Part shown: positions 43,135 through 52,848 of the stretch, piece by piece
Layout of the letters: each line of letters opens with the position of its first letter
Position numbering within the stretch: position 1 is the stretch's first letter
Position numbers and translations under genes: made by a program
From: Bacteroidaceae bacterium
Lineage (GTDB): Bacteria > Bacteroidota > Bacteroidia > Bacteroidales > Bacteroidaceae
Direction: 5' to 3'
DNA length: 64,000 nucleotides
NCBI GenBank assembly: GCA_017547385.1
Contig: JAFYPU010000017.1
Span: forward strand, 62,001-126,000
Notes under the pieces: model-generated
Databases searched by the model: none
Told to the model about the DNA's origin: nothing
The model's input: only the letters and a program-made list of their open reading frames with translations

Positions 43135-44139
43135 ATGCTTATGAGTGAAAACAGGGATATGGGGCGGTTGGCTGAGCTGGTGCAACAACATTCCGCTTTG
43201 GTGAGCGACATTGAGCGAGGTATGGCGCGTCGTGTTGTTGGGCAACATTCATTGGTGCGTTCTTTGTTGACATGTTTGCTGACAGACGGACACATCTTGC
43301 TGGAAGGTATGCCGGGATTGGCCAAAACACGTGCCGTGAGTACATTGGCCGAACTGGTGAAGGCTGACTTCGGACGTGTGCAGTTCACACCGGACTTGCT
43401 GCCGGCAGATGTTACGGGTACGTTGGTGTATAGCCAACGCGGCGAACGTTTTGAAGTGCACCGAGGCCCGATTTTTGCCAATTTTGTTTTGGCAGACGAA
43501 ATCAACCGCGCTCCTGCCAAAGTGCAAAGTGCTTTGTTGGAGGCGATGCAGGAACGTCAGGTTACGATTGGCGACGAAACGTTGGCACTCCCAAAGCCAT
43601 TTATGGTGTTGGCTACACAAAACCCCATTGAACAAGAGGGAACTTATGTGTTGCCTGAAGCACAAGTTGACCGTTTCATGATGAAAGTATTGGTGGATTA
43701 TCCTTCAGCTGAAGAAGAGCGCAGCATTGTTCGCAGTCATTTGACAGGTGAGGAAGCCAATAGCGTCGTGCCGGTGGCAAGCACTGCAGATGTGGAAGCT
43801 GCCCGCGAAGTTGTGAAGCAGGTGTATGTGGATGACCGCATTGTGGGTTATGTGGCCGACTTGGTGTTGGCAACTCGAAACCCCGAAAACTGTGGTGCAA
43901 AGAATATACGAGGATATGTCCGTTTTGGCGGCTCGCCTCGTGCTTCGATATCTTTGGCTTTGGCTGCTCGAGCCACAGCTTTCATGGCGGGACGTGGATA
44001 TGTGGTGCCTGAAGATGTGCGTGCCGTGGCACCGAGCGTTTTGCGCCATCGCATTGGTCTGACCTATGAAGCAGAGGCTGACGAAGTTACAACCGACATG
44101 GTGATTACCGAACTTTTGAACTGTGTGCAGGTGCCATAA
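43135..44139 (+). CDS. moxR: MoxR-family AAA+ ATPase
   Basis: 334 residues from ATG 43135 (43141 is equally possible). Walker A is modified as G-M-P-G-L-A-K-T, Walker B is F-V-L-A-D-E-I-N-R-A, and sensor 1 is L-A-T-Q-N-P-I-E-Q-E-G-T-Y-x-L-P-E-A-Q, the MoxR signature. MoxR ATPases act as chaperones for VWA-domain partners, here BatA and BatB. First gene of the bat operon; DUF58 follows after about 60 bases. Confidence 0.93.
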   Translation: MLMSENRDMGRLAELVQQHSALVSDIERGMARRVVGQHSLVRSLLTCLLTDGHILLEGMPGLAKTRAVSTLAELVKADFGRVQFTPDLLPADVTGTLVYSQRGERFEVHRGPIFANFVLADEINRAPAKVQSALLEAMQERQVTIGDETLALPKPFMVLATQNPIEQEGTYVLPEAQVDRFMMKVLVDYPSAEEERSIVRSHLTGEEANSVVPVASTADVEAAREVVKQVYVDDRIVGYVADLVLATRNPENCGAKNIRGYVRFGGSPRASISLALAARATAFMAGRGYVVPEDVRAVAPSVLRHRIGLTYEAEADEVTTDMVITELLNCVQVP

Positions 44140-44197
44140 CCCGAGTGTGGAGCGAATGCTTCACCTTGTGTGAAAGTGCTCCTCATGTTTTTCGCAA

Positions 44198-45088
44198 ATG
44201 CATATGCTAAATACGAACACAGAAGAACTGCTAAAGCGAGTGCGACGCGTGGAAATCAAAACGCGTGCGCTTTCATCCGGAGTGTTTGCCGGTGAATATC
44301 ATTCGGCTTTCAAAGGGCGTGGCATGTCGTTTGCCGAAGTGCGCGAATATCGCATCGGTGATGACGTGCGCGACATCGATCGTAATGTTACTGCACGTTT
44401 GGGACGTCCGCATGTGAAGGTATATGAGGAGGAACGCGAACTGACGGTAATGTTGGTGGTGGACATTTCGGGCAGTACGGATTTTGGCAGTGGTGAGACC
44501 AATGTGCGCACTCTGTTGGCAGAGATGGCTGCTACATTGGCTTTTTCGGCCGGTCGAACAGGAGACAAAGTGGGGTTGCTGCTCTTTTCATCGGGCACTC
44601 CGCTCTTTCTTCCTGCGGGCAAAGGCCGAAGCCATACATTGCGTATTATTCGTGAATTGCTTGAATATACTCCCGAAAGCAGGGAAACAAATTTGAACGA
44701 GGCTTTGGAGTATCTGATGCGAGTGGTGCGTCGTCGCGCGATTGTGTTCGTTATGAGCGATTTTCTCGGAGATACCAATTATGCAGATGCGCTACGCCAG
44801 TTGGCACGCAAACATGATGTGGCCGCCATCAGGATTGAAGATCCTCGCACTGCAGAACTTCCAAATGTAGGACTGATGAGAGTCTGTGATGCAGAGACCG
44901 GACATGAATTGCTGCTTGACACAGCAAGTGCCAAGGTGCGCCGGCTGCATGCAGAGCGCAGAAAAGAACATGTGGCAGCACTTGACGACTTGCTGAAGCG
45001 ACAGGGGATTGACCATGTGTCGGTGATGCCCGGTGATGATTATGTGAAGGCTCTCATGCGTATGTTTGCACGACGTGGCAGACATTGA
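44198..45088 (+). CDS. DUF58 protein (VWA-like, Bat operon)
   Basis: 296 residues, or 294 from ATG 44204. The DUF58 signature is present as F-K-G-R-G-M-S-F-A-E-V-R-E-Y with G-D-D-V-R-D-I-D; a VWA-like MIDAS D-I-S-G-S-T follows. It is the standard partner of MoxR, thought to bind it in the cytoplasm. Its place between moxR and the BatA genes is conserved in Bacteroidetes. Confidence 0.93.
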   Translation: MHMLNTNTEELLKRVRRVEIKTRALSSGVFAGEYHSAFKGRGMSFAEVREYRIGDDVRDIDRNVTARLGRPHVKVYEEERELTVMLVVDISGSTDFGSGETNVRTLLAEMAATLAFSAGRTGDKVGLLLFSSGTPLFLPAGKGRSHTLRIIRELLEYTPESRETNLNEALEYLMRVVRRRAIVFVMSDFLGDTNYADALRQLARKHDVAAIRIEDPRTAELPNVGLMRVCDAETGHELLLDTASAKVRRLHAERRKEHVAALDDLLKRQGIDHVSVMPGDDYVKALMRMFARRGRH

Positions 45089-45153
45089 CGATATGAAGGG
45101 TGAAATGTGCTAACAGCTTTACACTCTTATGTGATTAATTTAATAAAATAAAT

Positions 45154-46233
45154 ATGCGACACGCCATTGTTGGATTTCTGATATGTCTGTTGTGGGGATG
45201 GCAGCCACTGCGCATCGCAGCCCAAGTGAAGGTGCAAGCCACACTTGAGGCAACCGACATGCTAATTGGCGAACAAGTGCGGCTGAAAGCGCGAGTGGAA
45301 GCTCCCAAAGGTGCAAAAGTGGTGTTCCCTCAATTTTCCAATGGATATATCACTGAAGGGGTGGAAGTGTTGGAGCAGTCTATAGTCGATACTTTACAGC
45401 AGATAGGAGAACAACAAATAGTTCTGGAAAGAACCTACACGATTACTGCGTTTGATTCGGCACTCTATAACCTGCCTATGCTCGAAGTGTTGGTGAACGG
45501 CAAGAAGTATTATTCGGCCGGAAACATTGGTCTGAAAGTGAGCACTGTGCCCGTGGATACACTTCACCCGGAGAAAATGGCAGGACCGCATGCTGCTGTA
45601 GAGGGGGTCTATCGCTGGCAAAGTCAATTATGGGTGACCACTCTTATACCTCTGTTTTTATTATGTGTTGTTTTAGCGTTGGCCATCCGTCTTTCAACGG
45701 GACGTCCCATCACGAGACGTGTTGTGATTAAACCACCCAAACCGGCACATGTGCAGGCTTTGGAAGAACTGAGCCATATCAATTTGCCCCAAAATCATGA
45801 CATGAATTTTGTCAGAGATTGTTTTGTGCAACTGACAGACACATTGCGTACTTATGTGGGAAGCCGTTATGGTTTCGGTGCAACACAACTCACAACATCA
45901 GAGATTGTTCGCTATTTGCAACAATACACAAAAGCGGAGGTTCAAATGGCTTTGCGCCATATATTTGAGACTGCAGATTTGGTGAAGTTTGCAAAGCATC
46001 CGCCCACTGTTCTTGAGACAGAGCATTGCCTCAAGGAAGCTGTAGGCATAGTTGAGAAAACTCAACAAGCACCCCACGAACTTCCGCAACCCGAAGTTCG
46101 TGAAGTGAGTTTGAGTGAGCGTAAACAACAAGTAATACGTATCGGAATGAAAGTAGGCCTTGGCATATTGCTCATAGGCGAAATGCTTTTAATCTCGTAT
46201 CTTTGTGTTGAAATTTATAATAACTTCTTCTAA
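45154..46233 (+). CDS. Bat-operon membrane protein of unknown function
   Basis: 359 residues. After a signal peptide (~24), an extracytoplasmic beta-rich domain with the BatD-like opening V-Q-A-T-L-E-A-T-D-M-L-I-G-E-Q-V covers residues ~25-160. A TM helix lies at ~170-192, a cytoplasmic helical domain at ~200-300, and a last TM near 335-355. This position in the operon is usually occupied by such a protein. No molecular role is known. Confidence 0.78.
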   Translation: MRHAIVGFLICLLWGWQPLRIAAQVKVQATLEATDMLIGEQVRLKARVEAPKGAKVVFPQFSNGYITEGVEVLEQSIVDTLQQIGEQQIVLERTYTITAFDSALYNLPMLEVLVNGKKYYSAGNIGLKVSTVPVDTLHPEKMAGPHAAVEGVYRWQSQLWVTTLIPLFLLCVVLALAIRLSTGRPITRRVVIKPPKPAHVQALEELSHINLPQNHDMNFVRDCFVQLTDTLRTYVGSRYGFGATQLTTSEIVRYLQQYTKAEVQMALRHIFETADLVKFAKHPPTVLETEHCLKEAVGIVEKTQQAPHELPQPEVREVSLSERKQQVIRIGMKVGLGILLIGEMLLISYLCVEIYNNFF

Positions 46234-46253
46234 GGAGAAAGGATATTTTCAAA

Positions 46254-47270
46254 ATGAGTTTTGCCCATCCAGAATATTTTTTGTTGTTGCTGTTGCTTAT
46301 CCCGTTAGTGGTTTGGCATCTCTTGCTGAGACGTCATCATCGACCGGCATTGAGAGTGGCAACAACCGAATTCTATCGTCAGTTGCCACTAACGCCACGC
46401 ACAGCATTGGTTCATGCACCGCTTGTGTTGCGCATAATGGCTTTTGTCTTTCTTATCACAGCTTTGGCACGTCCGCAAACATCGCATTCGCTCACTGAAA
46501 GCGAAACAGAGGGAATAAATATCATGATGACAATGGACATCTCAGTGTCTATGCTCACACCGGACTTACATCCCAACAGAATAGAAGCTGCCAAACAAGT
46601 GGCTATAGAATTTATTTCCGGTCGTCCCAATGACAACATTGGTTTGACACTTTTTGGCGGTGAAGCTTTCACCGGATGCCCTCTAACAACTCATCATGCT
46701 TCGCTGGTAAGCATGTTCAAAAACGTGAATTGTGATCTGCAACGACAAGGTATCATCAGTGATGGTACAGCTATCGGCATGGGGCTCACGAATGCCGTGG
46801 CAAGACTCGCAGATAGCAACACAGAAAACGGAAATGCAGCTCGCGTTATTATTTTGTTGACGGATGGAGCTAACAATACCGGGGAAATTTCTCCGCTCAC
46901 AGCAGCTGAGATTGCCAAAAAGAACAATGTTAGAGTTTACACAATTGCTGTGGGCAAAACCGGTAAAGTGCGCCAACCCATAGCGCTACTGCCAAATGGT
47001 GAGTATTATTACCAAACGGTGGAGTCAGACATGGATCCTGAGACTTTGAAGAAAATTGCTGATATCACCGGAGGATTGTTTTACCAAGCTGATAGCAAAG
47101 AGAAGCTTCAGGAGATATATCATGATATAGACAAACTTGAAAAAACCAAACTGAAAACACATAATTATCATAAGCGATATGAAGCGTACAGCTTGTTTGC
47201 GTGGGCTGCTCTTATTTGTTTGTTAATGGAGTTCCTGCTACGAAAAACGTGGTTGCGTCGCATACCTTAA
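46254..47270 (+). CDS. batA: Aerotolerance protein BatA (VWA membrane protein)
   Basis: 338 residues. Two N-terminal membrane helices are followed by a VWA domain with MIDAS D-I-S-V-S (M-T-M-D-I-S-V-S) and T-D-G-A-N-N, then one C-terminal TM helix. BatA opens with F-A-H-P-E-Y as does BatB. The VWA domain faces the periplasm. Bat proteins support oxygen tolerance or envelope integrity in Bacteroides fragilis. Confidence 0.92.
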   Translation: MSFAHPEYFLLLLLLIPLVVWHLLLRRHHRPALRVATTEFYRQLPLTPRTALVHAPLVLRIMAFVFLITALARPQTSHSLTESETEGINIMMTMDISVSMLTPDLHPNRIEAAKQVAIEFISGRPNDNIGLTLFGGEAFTGCPLTTHHASLVSMFKNVNCDLQRQGIISDGTAIGMGLTNAVARLADSNTENGNAARVIILLTDGANNTGEISPLTAAEIAKKNNVRVYTIAVGKTGKVRQPIALLPNGEYYYQTVESDMDPETLKKIADITGGLFYQADSKEKLQEIYHDIDKLEKTKLKTHNYHKRYEAYSLFAWAALICLLMEFLLRKTWLRRIP

Positions 47271-47292
47271 ACCCTCTCATCGATTTGCTGCT

Positions 47293-48312
47293 ATGTTGAG
47301 ATTTGCTCATCCGGAATATCTATACCTGCTTTTGCTTTTACCTGTGATATTGTTATTGCATCTGTATGCCACATGGAAATCACAGCGCAAGTTAAAGACT
47401 TTTGGAAATCCTATTTTACTGCGACAACTCACTCCGGGACTGTCGCTCTTCAGACCACACATAAAGGTGGGATTACTGTTGGTTGTGGTAGCTCTTGTTG
47501 TAGTGATGCTGGCTCGTCCGCAATCTGCCGGTAGTATTACAACGGAAAAGAAGAAAGGCATTGAAGCTATTATATGCATGGATGTCTCAAATTCTATGTT
47601 GGCACAAGATGTCAATCCCAACCGTTTGGAATGTTCGAAAATGCAGATATCATCACTTATCAGCAAGATGAAGGATGATAAGGTGGGATTGCAAGTTTTT
47701 GCCGGAGAAGCCTATCCACAGCTGCCCATCACAAATGATTATGTGTCAGCTCAAATGTTTCTTGAATCTATTTCTACAGGAATGGTCAGTGCGCAAGGAA
47801 CAAACATAGCGGCAGCTATCACATTGGCAACAAAGAGTTTCACTCAAGCCAAAGGGGTGGGGAAGGCCATAATTGTGATAACCGATGGTGAGAATCATGA
47901 GGAAGACGCTGTGCAAGCAGCGAAAGAGGCGGCAGAGGAAGGCATGCATGTCTTTGTAATGGGTGTGGGATCCTCATCCGGTGGGGAAATACCAACAATC
48001 AATGGTTTCTTGCGTGACAATTCGGGTGAAGTGGTTCGAACATCGCTCAATGAGAATATGTGTCAGGATATAGCAGAAGCCGGAAAGGGAACCTACATTC
48101 ATATAGATAATTCCCAAATGGCAGTTGAAAGACTCGTTACCGAACTACATAAATTACAGCAGGCGGAATCAGAAGTAACGAATTATGATGCATATCACGA
48201 ACAGTTCCAAGCGGTGGCCATCATAGCATTGTTATTACTTATTATCGAATTCTTTATCAGAGAAACCGAAAATCCGTTCTTCAACAAGTTTAAACTTTTT
48301 CATAAAAGATGA
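47293..48312 (+). CDS. batB: Aerotolerance protein BatB (VWA membrane protein)
   Basis: 339 residues, paralogous to BatA: two N-terminal TM helices (F-A-H-P-E-Y-L-Y), MIDAS D-V-S-N-S (C-M-D-V-S-N-S), I-T-D-G-E-N-H, and a C-terminal TM. It overlaps batC by four bases (ATGA), so the two are translationally coupled. Confidence 0.92.
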   Translation: MLRFAHPEYLYLLLLLPVILLLHLYATWKSQRKLKTFGNPILLRQLTPGLSLFRPHIKVGLLLVVVALVVVMLARPQSAGSITTEKKKGIEAIICMDVSNSMLAQDVNPNRLECSKMQISSLISKMKDDKVGLQVFAGEAYPQLPITNDYVSAQMFLESISTGMVSAQGTNIAAAITLATKSFTQAKGVGKAIIVITDGENHEEDAVQAAKEAAEEGMHVFVMGVGSSSGGEIPTINGFLRDNSGEVVRTSLNENMCQDIAEAGKGTYIHIDNSQMAVERLVTELHKLQQAESEVTNYDAYHEQFQAVAIIALLLLIIEFFIRETENPFFNKFKLFHKR

Positions 48313-48977
48313 AGCGATACTTATTATTTATATTTCTCCTAATGGGCGTAGCTCATTCTGTTTCATTCTCAGAAGCACAAACAAGAGGATGGAAAATGTT
48401 ACACATGGGTAACCGCTATTTTAACAAAGGACAATATGCAGAAGCGGAACGACATTATAATGAAGCTCTTAAAGAAAATCCGCAAGATGTAAGAGCACTC
48501 TTTAATTTAGGAGATACTTACTTGGCACAAAATAATGCGCAGGGTGCTATGAAAATGTATGCAGGGGCAGCCAAAAATGAAAGTAACAAGGTGATAAAGG
48601 CCATGTCGTTTCATAACATGGGATATATTTACCATAAGAATAATCAGTTGGAAGAAGCGATTAAATATTACAAAGAGGCTTTGCGCAATAATCCCAATGA
48701 TGATGATACACGTTATAATTTAGCACTTTGTCAAAAACAGTTGAAAGACAAACAACAGCAGCAACAATCGCAAAGCGAACAAGGGCAAGGTAAAGAAGAG
48801 GAGCAACAACCCGAAGAACCGGAACAAAATCCTCAGAAGCAGCAAACCCAAGGGGGAATGTCAAATGAAAATGCTGAACAATTATTGAACCTCTCAAGAC
48901 AATCGGAAAGAGAAACACGTGAAAGAATTAACAATCAACCACAACCTCGCCGAAAGCAATTTCCTAAAAATTGGTGA
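48309..48977 (+). CDS. batC: BatC, TPR periplasmic protein
   Basis: 222 residues: signal peptide, three TPR units (~30-135; A-E-R-H-Y-N-E-A-L and A-I-K-Y-Y-K-E-A-L are clear), then a Gln/Glu-rich tail (~145-222) that is probably disordered. BatC is thought to bind BatA/BatB. The tail differs in base composition from batA and batB. Confidence 0.85.
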   Translation: MKRYLLFIFLLMGVAHSVSFSEAQTRGWKMLHMGNRYFNKGQYAEAERHYNEALKENPQDVRALFNLGDTYLAQNNAQGAMKMYAGAAKNESNKVIKAMSFHNMGYIYHKNNQLEEAIKYYKEALRNNPNDDDTRYNLALCQKQLKDKQQQQQSQSEQGQGKEEEQQPEEPEQNPQKQQTQGGMSNENAEQLLNLSRQSERETRERINNQPQPRRKQFPKNW

Positions 48978-49014
48978 TTGTCAGTCTGTCTTTTAGTTTA
49001 TAATTACTAACTCT

Positions 49015-51579
49015 ATGAATTATCTCAGAATTCTTATTATATTGTGTGCTTTTCCTGTATTATTAATTGCACAAATTCGTTTTACAACCAAAGTTCCTCA
49101 AACGGTATTCGTGGAAGAACCTTTTCAAGTTTCTTATGAGGTAAATTCCGCAGATGTGTCTTCTTTTTCACAACCCACTTTCAATGGGTTGGATTGTCTT
49201 AACGGCCCTGCAGTATCAGTGTTTTCCATGAGCGGATCGCATGGCAGTCAGCAATCGACCACGTACACTTACATGTTGATGGCCACAAAGGCTGGAAGTT
49301 ATAATATACCCGCAGCAACAGTTTTTATTAATGGAAAAGCATATCGGTCGAAAGCTCTAACAGTAAAGGTTAAAGAAGATTCGAGAAATTCCAATCAAAA
49401 TTCATCTCAAAGTCAATCTGCAGGTAAAAATAATAATAACGATTTAGCAGTTCAACCGGCCGGCAGCAGTATCACAAATCGTGATTTATTCTTGACAGTT
49501 ACGACTAATAAGCGCAAGGTGTATGAACAAGAACCCGTTGTGCTGACATATAAAGTTCACTCAAGAGTGGGAGTGGGTTTGAGAAATGTAATGCCAAAGA
49601 AAAAAACTGAGCTTGATGGTTTCCTTACGCAAGAAGTGGAACTTCCTGCAAATATAAGCCCCACAACAGCTACGCATAATGGTGTATTATATAAAGAGGG
49701 CATTTATAGGCAATATGTTATTTTTCCACAAACAACAGGAACACTCACAATACCCTCTTTAGCTTTTGATTGTGAGGTTTTGCAGCAAAATGTGAGTATT
49801 GACGCTGTGGATGCGTTTTTCAATGGTGCCGGTATGTTGAGTGTTCGTGTAGAACGTACATCACCTGAGATGAAACTTGAAGTTCTGCCATTGCCGTCGC
49901 CACGTCCAAACAAATTCTCCGGAGGGGTGGGGAAGTTCTCAATTAGTAGTGAATTACTTACCTCACAACCCTTAACACATGAGCCTTGTACTTATAGACT
50001 CACACTGACTGGGGTTGGAAACTTAAAACTCATTAGTAATCCAAAGATTACCTTCCCAGAAGATTTTGAGGCATTTGAACCTAAGATTACTGACGAAACC
50101 CAATTGACAGCAGAAGGTATTGCCGGGAAAATAGTTTATGATTATACGTTTGTGCCCAATAATGAAGGGAGTTATGTTATTCCCGCTACTGAATTCGTAT
50201 ACTTTGACAATGTAGAGAACAAGTATAAAACCATAAAAAGTCAACCGATAGAATTGACTGTAAAGAAAGGTAAACACTCCGCAGAAGATTGGGAAAAGGA
50301 ACGTCGTTTTCGAGAAAGCGATATTGCCGCAATCAAAACAACAAAAGGAAACTGGTGGAAAAATGGTTTACCTAACTTTTGGGGTAATGCTATTTACTGG
50401 AGTGTTTATCTATTGTTGATTATCTTATGTGTTATTATTAAATATCTGCTTTCAAAACATATCAAACGTAAGGCAGATATAGTAGGACGTAAAAGTAAAA
50501 AAGCAGGAAAGCTTGCACTGAAAAAATTGTCTGAGACTAAAACTTTAATTTCACATTCTGAGAATAATACTTTTTATATATCAGTGGCAGATGCAATCAA
50601 TGAATATCTGAGAAATAAATACTCACTTTCATCAGCTGAACTTTCATGCGAAAAAATCACGACTGTTTTGAAAGAAAATAAATGTAACGAAAAGGTGATA
50701 CAAAGTCTGAAAGAAGTAATGGATACATGCGAATACGCTCAGTTTGCGCCCAGTTCTGATATCGAACGTCAGCATCTTCTTCAGAAGGCGGTTGAAATAA
50801 TTAATCAATTGGAAAATAAAGTATCTACATCAAAACGATTTTTTTCTTTCTGTTTAATAGCTTTCTTTTTTCTGTTTAGCTTAAACTTGATGGCTAATCA
50901 AAAAAGTCTGGGAGATAGTGCTTACAATAAGAAAAACTACGTCGAAGCAGTAACTCACTATGAATCTGCACTAAAACAGGATAGCAATTCAACTATATAC
51001 TATAATTTGGGATGCGCTTATTATCGGTTGGAGCAGCTGCCGCAAACAATTCTTAATTTTGAACGTGCGCTGCGCCTTAATCCTGCTGATGAAAATACAC
51101 GTTTCAATCTTGAAATATGTCGCCATCGCATCGTTGATCGCTTTAACCGAGCGGATGAAATGTTTTTTGCCACCTATTTAAAAGAACTGATAGCTACTCG
51201 TTCTTCCGGACAGTGGGGATTCTTGGCTTTATGGCTGTTTGTTTGTACACTTGTGCTTTTTGAAGTTTATTGGTTGGGAAGAAAAGTTTGGTTGCGAAAA
51301 CTAACTTTTTTCACTGCCCTCATCGCATTTTTGTTCTGCATTTCATTCAATATATTTGCTGGTATTCAGCATCACACAGCGCAATCTCAAACAAAAGCTG
51401 TGGTCTTTACTAAAGACAACGTGTATAACAGTTCAACCGATGGTGCCAAAGCGTTAAGAGAAATCAATCCCGGAACCACTTTAATCATAACTGATATAAA
51501 GGTAAATGGTTGGTATGGCATCACGCTACCTGATGGCACAGAAGGGTGGGTGAGACGTAGATCTGTCAAAACAGTTTAA
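49015..51579 (+). CDS. BatD-BatE fusion protein
   Basis: 854 residues. Residues ~1-430 are BatD: signal peptide, then Ig-like oxygen-tolerance domains (T-T-K-V-P-Q-T-V-F-V-E-E-P-F). A TM (~462-482) and a cytoplasmic helical region follow. A second membrane segment near residue 605-625 leads into the BatE part: TPR units (~630-700), two more TM helices (~735-790) and a C-terminal bacterial SH3 domain (~795-854, ending G-W-V-R-R-R-S-V). BatD and BatE are separate genes in some relatives. The single frame is uninterrupted. Confidence 0.85.
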   Translation: MNYLRILIILCAFPVLLIAQIRFTTKVPQTVFVEEPFQVSYEVNSADVSSFSQPTFNGLDCLNGPAVSVFSMSGSHGSQQSTTYTYMLMATKAGSYNIPAATVFINGKAYRSKALTVKVKEDSRNSNQNSSQSQSAGKNNNNDLAVQPAGSSITNRDLFLTVTTNKRKVYEQEPVVLTYKVHSRVGVGLRNVMPKKKTELDGFLTQEVELPANISPTTATHNGVLYKEGIYRQYVIFPQTTGTLTIPSLAFDCEVLQQNVSIDAVDAFFNGAGMLSVRVERTSPEMKLEVLPLPSPRPNKFSGGVGKFSISSELLTSQPLTHEPCTYRLTLTGVGNLKLISNPKITFPEDFEAFEPKITDETQLTAEGIAGKIVYDYTFVPNNEGSYVIPATEFVYFDNVENKYKTIKSQPIELTVKKGKHSAEDWEKERRFRESDIAAIKTTKGNWWKNGLPNFWGNAIYWSVYLLLIILCVIIKYLLSKHIKRKADIVGRKSKKAGKLALKKLSETKTLISHSENNTFYISVADAINEYLRNKYSLSSAELSCEKITTVLKENKCNEKVIQSLKEVMDTCEYAQFAPSSDIERQHLLQKAVEIINQLENKVSTSKRFFSFCLIAFFFLFSLNLMANQKSLGDSAYNKKNYVEAVTHYESALKQDSNSTIYYNLGCAYYRLEQLPQTILNFERALRLNPADENTRFNLEICRHRIVDRFNRADEMFFATYLKELIATRSSGQWGFLALWLFVCTLVLFEVYWLGRKVWLRKLTFFTALIAFLFCISFNIFAGIQHHTAQSQTKAVVFTKDNVYNSSTDGAKALREINPGTTLIITDIKVNGWYGITLPDGTEGWVRRRSVKTV

Positions 51580-51616
51580 AGCCACATCCATCTGTCCCTT
51601 ATAATTAGAAAAAGCC

Positions 51617-51653
51617 AACTGCCGCCTTTCTTACCCGAAGGCGGCAGTTTTTT
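51617..51653 (+). terminator. Terminator ending the bat operon
   Basis: A 12-bp perfect GC-rich stem (AACTGCCGCCTT at 51617-51628 with AAGGCGGCAGTT at 51638-51649) with a T-run. Confidence 0.92.
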
Positions 51654-51687
51654 CAACATCTAGTTTTTTTAACAAAGCTTTATCCAC

Positions 51688-51695
51688 TATCTTTG
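51688..51695 (+). promoter_or_regulatory. Probable -7 box for the PAP2 gene
   Basis: TATCTTTG fits TAnnTTTG, 51 bases before the ATG. The -33 region is only a T-run. Confidence 0.45.
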
Positions 51696-51745
51696 CAGAC
51701 AAATAGACAATTACATAAGACGTATCAGTCTAAATCAAAGACAAT

Positions 51746-52423
51746 ATGATGGACATCTTAAGCTTAGACACACAACTTACCTTACTTATCAATGGAAGCG
51801 ATTCGGCTTTTGTCGACGGAATAGCTTGGTATGCTACACGCACCATTACATGGATATTTATGGCTGTAGTGCTATTATATATCATCATTCGCAATAGTAA
51901 AGTACCAACATCTATCTTTATCATCATTGGCCTGGCGCTGTCCGTTCTCTTGGCTGATCAGGTAGCTTCAGGTATCTTCAAACCATTGGTTCAACGCTTT
52001 CGGCCCACACACGATCCCAATTTAGCTGGCCTCATCGACACTGTAAATGGATACAAGGGCGGTCGTTATGGTTTCTTTAGCAGTCATGCATCCAACACCT
52101 TTGCAATAGCTACGTTCGTAACCTTGCTTATACGCAACAAATGGGTTGCACTGACAGCTTATACCTTCGCGCTTATCAATTGCTGGACACGTGTATATCT
52201 TGGTGTGCATTTCGTAGGCGACATATTGGCAGGTATCGCATTCGGACTTTTGTCCGGATGGTTCTGCTACCAACTGTTCTGTAAGATAGACGCACATTTC
52301 ACAAAGCATAATGCACTCCGTTCCACCTCAAATAGTGTTATATCATGCTCGCTGCAGGACATCGTATTTTTTGTTAGCTCTTTCATTCTAACCTTAATTT
52401 ATATAGTTGTCCGCGCCTTATAA
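51746..52423 (+). CDS. PAP2-family lipid phosphatase
   Basis: 225 residues with about five membrane helices. The three phosphatase motifs are visible: K-P-L-V-Q-R-F-R-P (K-x6-R-P), S-S-H-A-S (usually P-S-G-H) and T-R-V-Y-L-G-V-H-F-V-G-D (R-x5-H-x3-D). Such enzymes dephosphorylate undecaprenyl pyrophosphate, lipid A or phosphatidylglycerol phosphate. The substrate here is open. Confidence 0.9.
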   Translation: MMDILSLDTQLTLLINGSDSAFVDGIAWYATRTITWIFMAVVLLYIIIRNSKVPTSIFIIIGLALSVLLADQVASGIFKPLVQRFRPTHDPNLAGLIDTVNGYKGGRYGFFSSHASNTFAIATFVTLLIRNKWVALTAYTFALINCWTRVYLGVHFVGDILAGIAFGLLSGWFCYQLFCKIDAHFTKHNALRSTSNSVISCSLQDIVFFVSSFILTLIYIVVRAL

Positions 52424-52848
52424 TAAGAGATCACCGATTCGCTAAGCAAAAATTTTCTTCGCTATAGGGGATAAGTATTTTGAGATTTGAAAATGATATT
52501 AAACATAATATAAATACGTGCGGCATATGACCAAATTTTTAATATGTATCTGTAGGATTGGATATTAGGTTTATTTTATTTGAGCTTTTGTGTAGAATTG
52601 TAGGCTCGGCTATTTAAAATCTGTAACAAGTGTTTTCAAGTTCGGATGTGGTATTTTCGAAGGCGATTATAGTAAATGAGGTTGATATATCCGTGTTTGG
52701 GGATTATCATTGAGTAGAAATGATTTTTGTAAAAATTGCTTTGATGCTTTGTTGGCCAAGGCTCTTACAGTATCTTTGCATTATTTCAATGACATTTGTT
52801 TGCTTAAAAACATGGTAATTGGTTGAATGTTATTATAATTCACAAGCT
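52424..52848. other. Intergenic region before the amino-sugar operon
   Basis: AT-rich, with no ORF supported. The only recognisable element is the promoter at 52748-52778. Confidence 0.55.
52748..52778 (+). promoter_or_regulatory. Bacteroidetes-type promoter for the fdtA operon
   Basis: TTTG (52748-52751), 19 bases, TATCTTTG (52771-52778), a near-perfect match, 70 bases before the ATG at 52849. Confidence 0.75.

Noticed and set aside
43777-43790. GCAAGCACTGCAGA inside moxR as a fourth copy of the repeat unit
   Set aside because: A single 14-base match in coding sequence with no neighbours at 21-bp spacing; best explained by chance codon choice.
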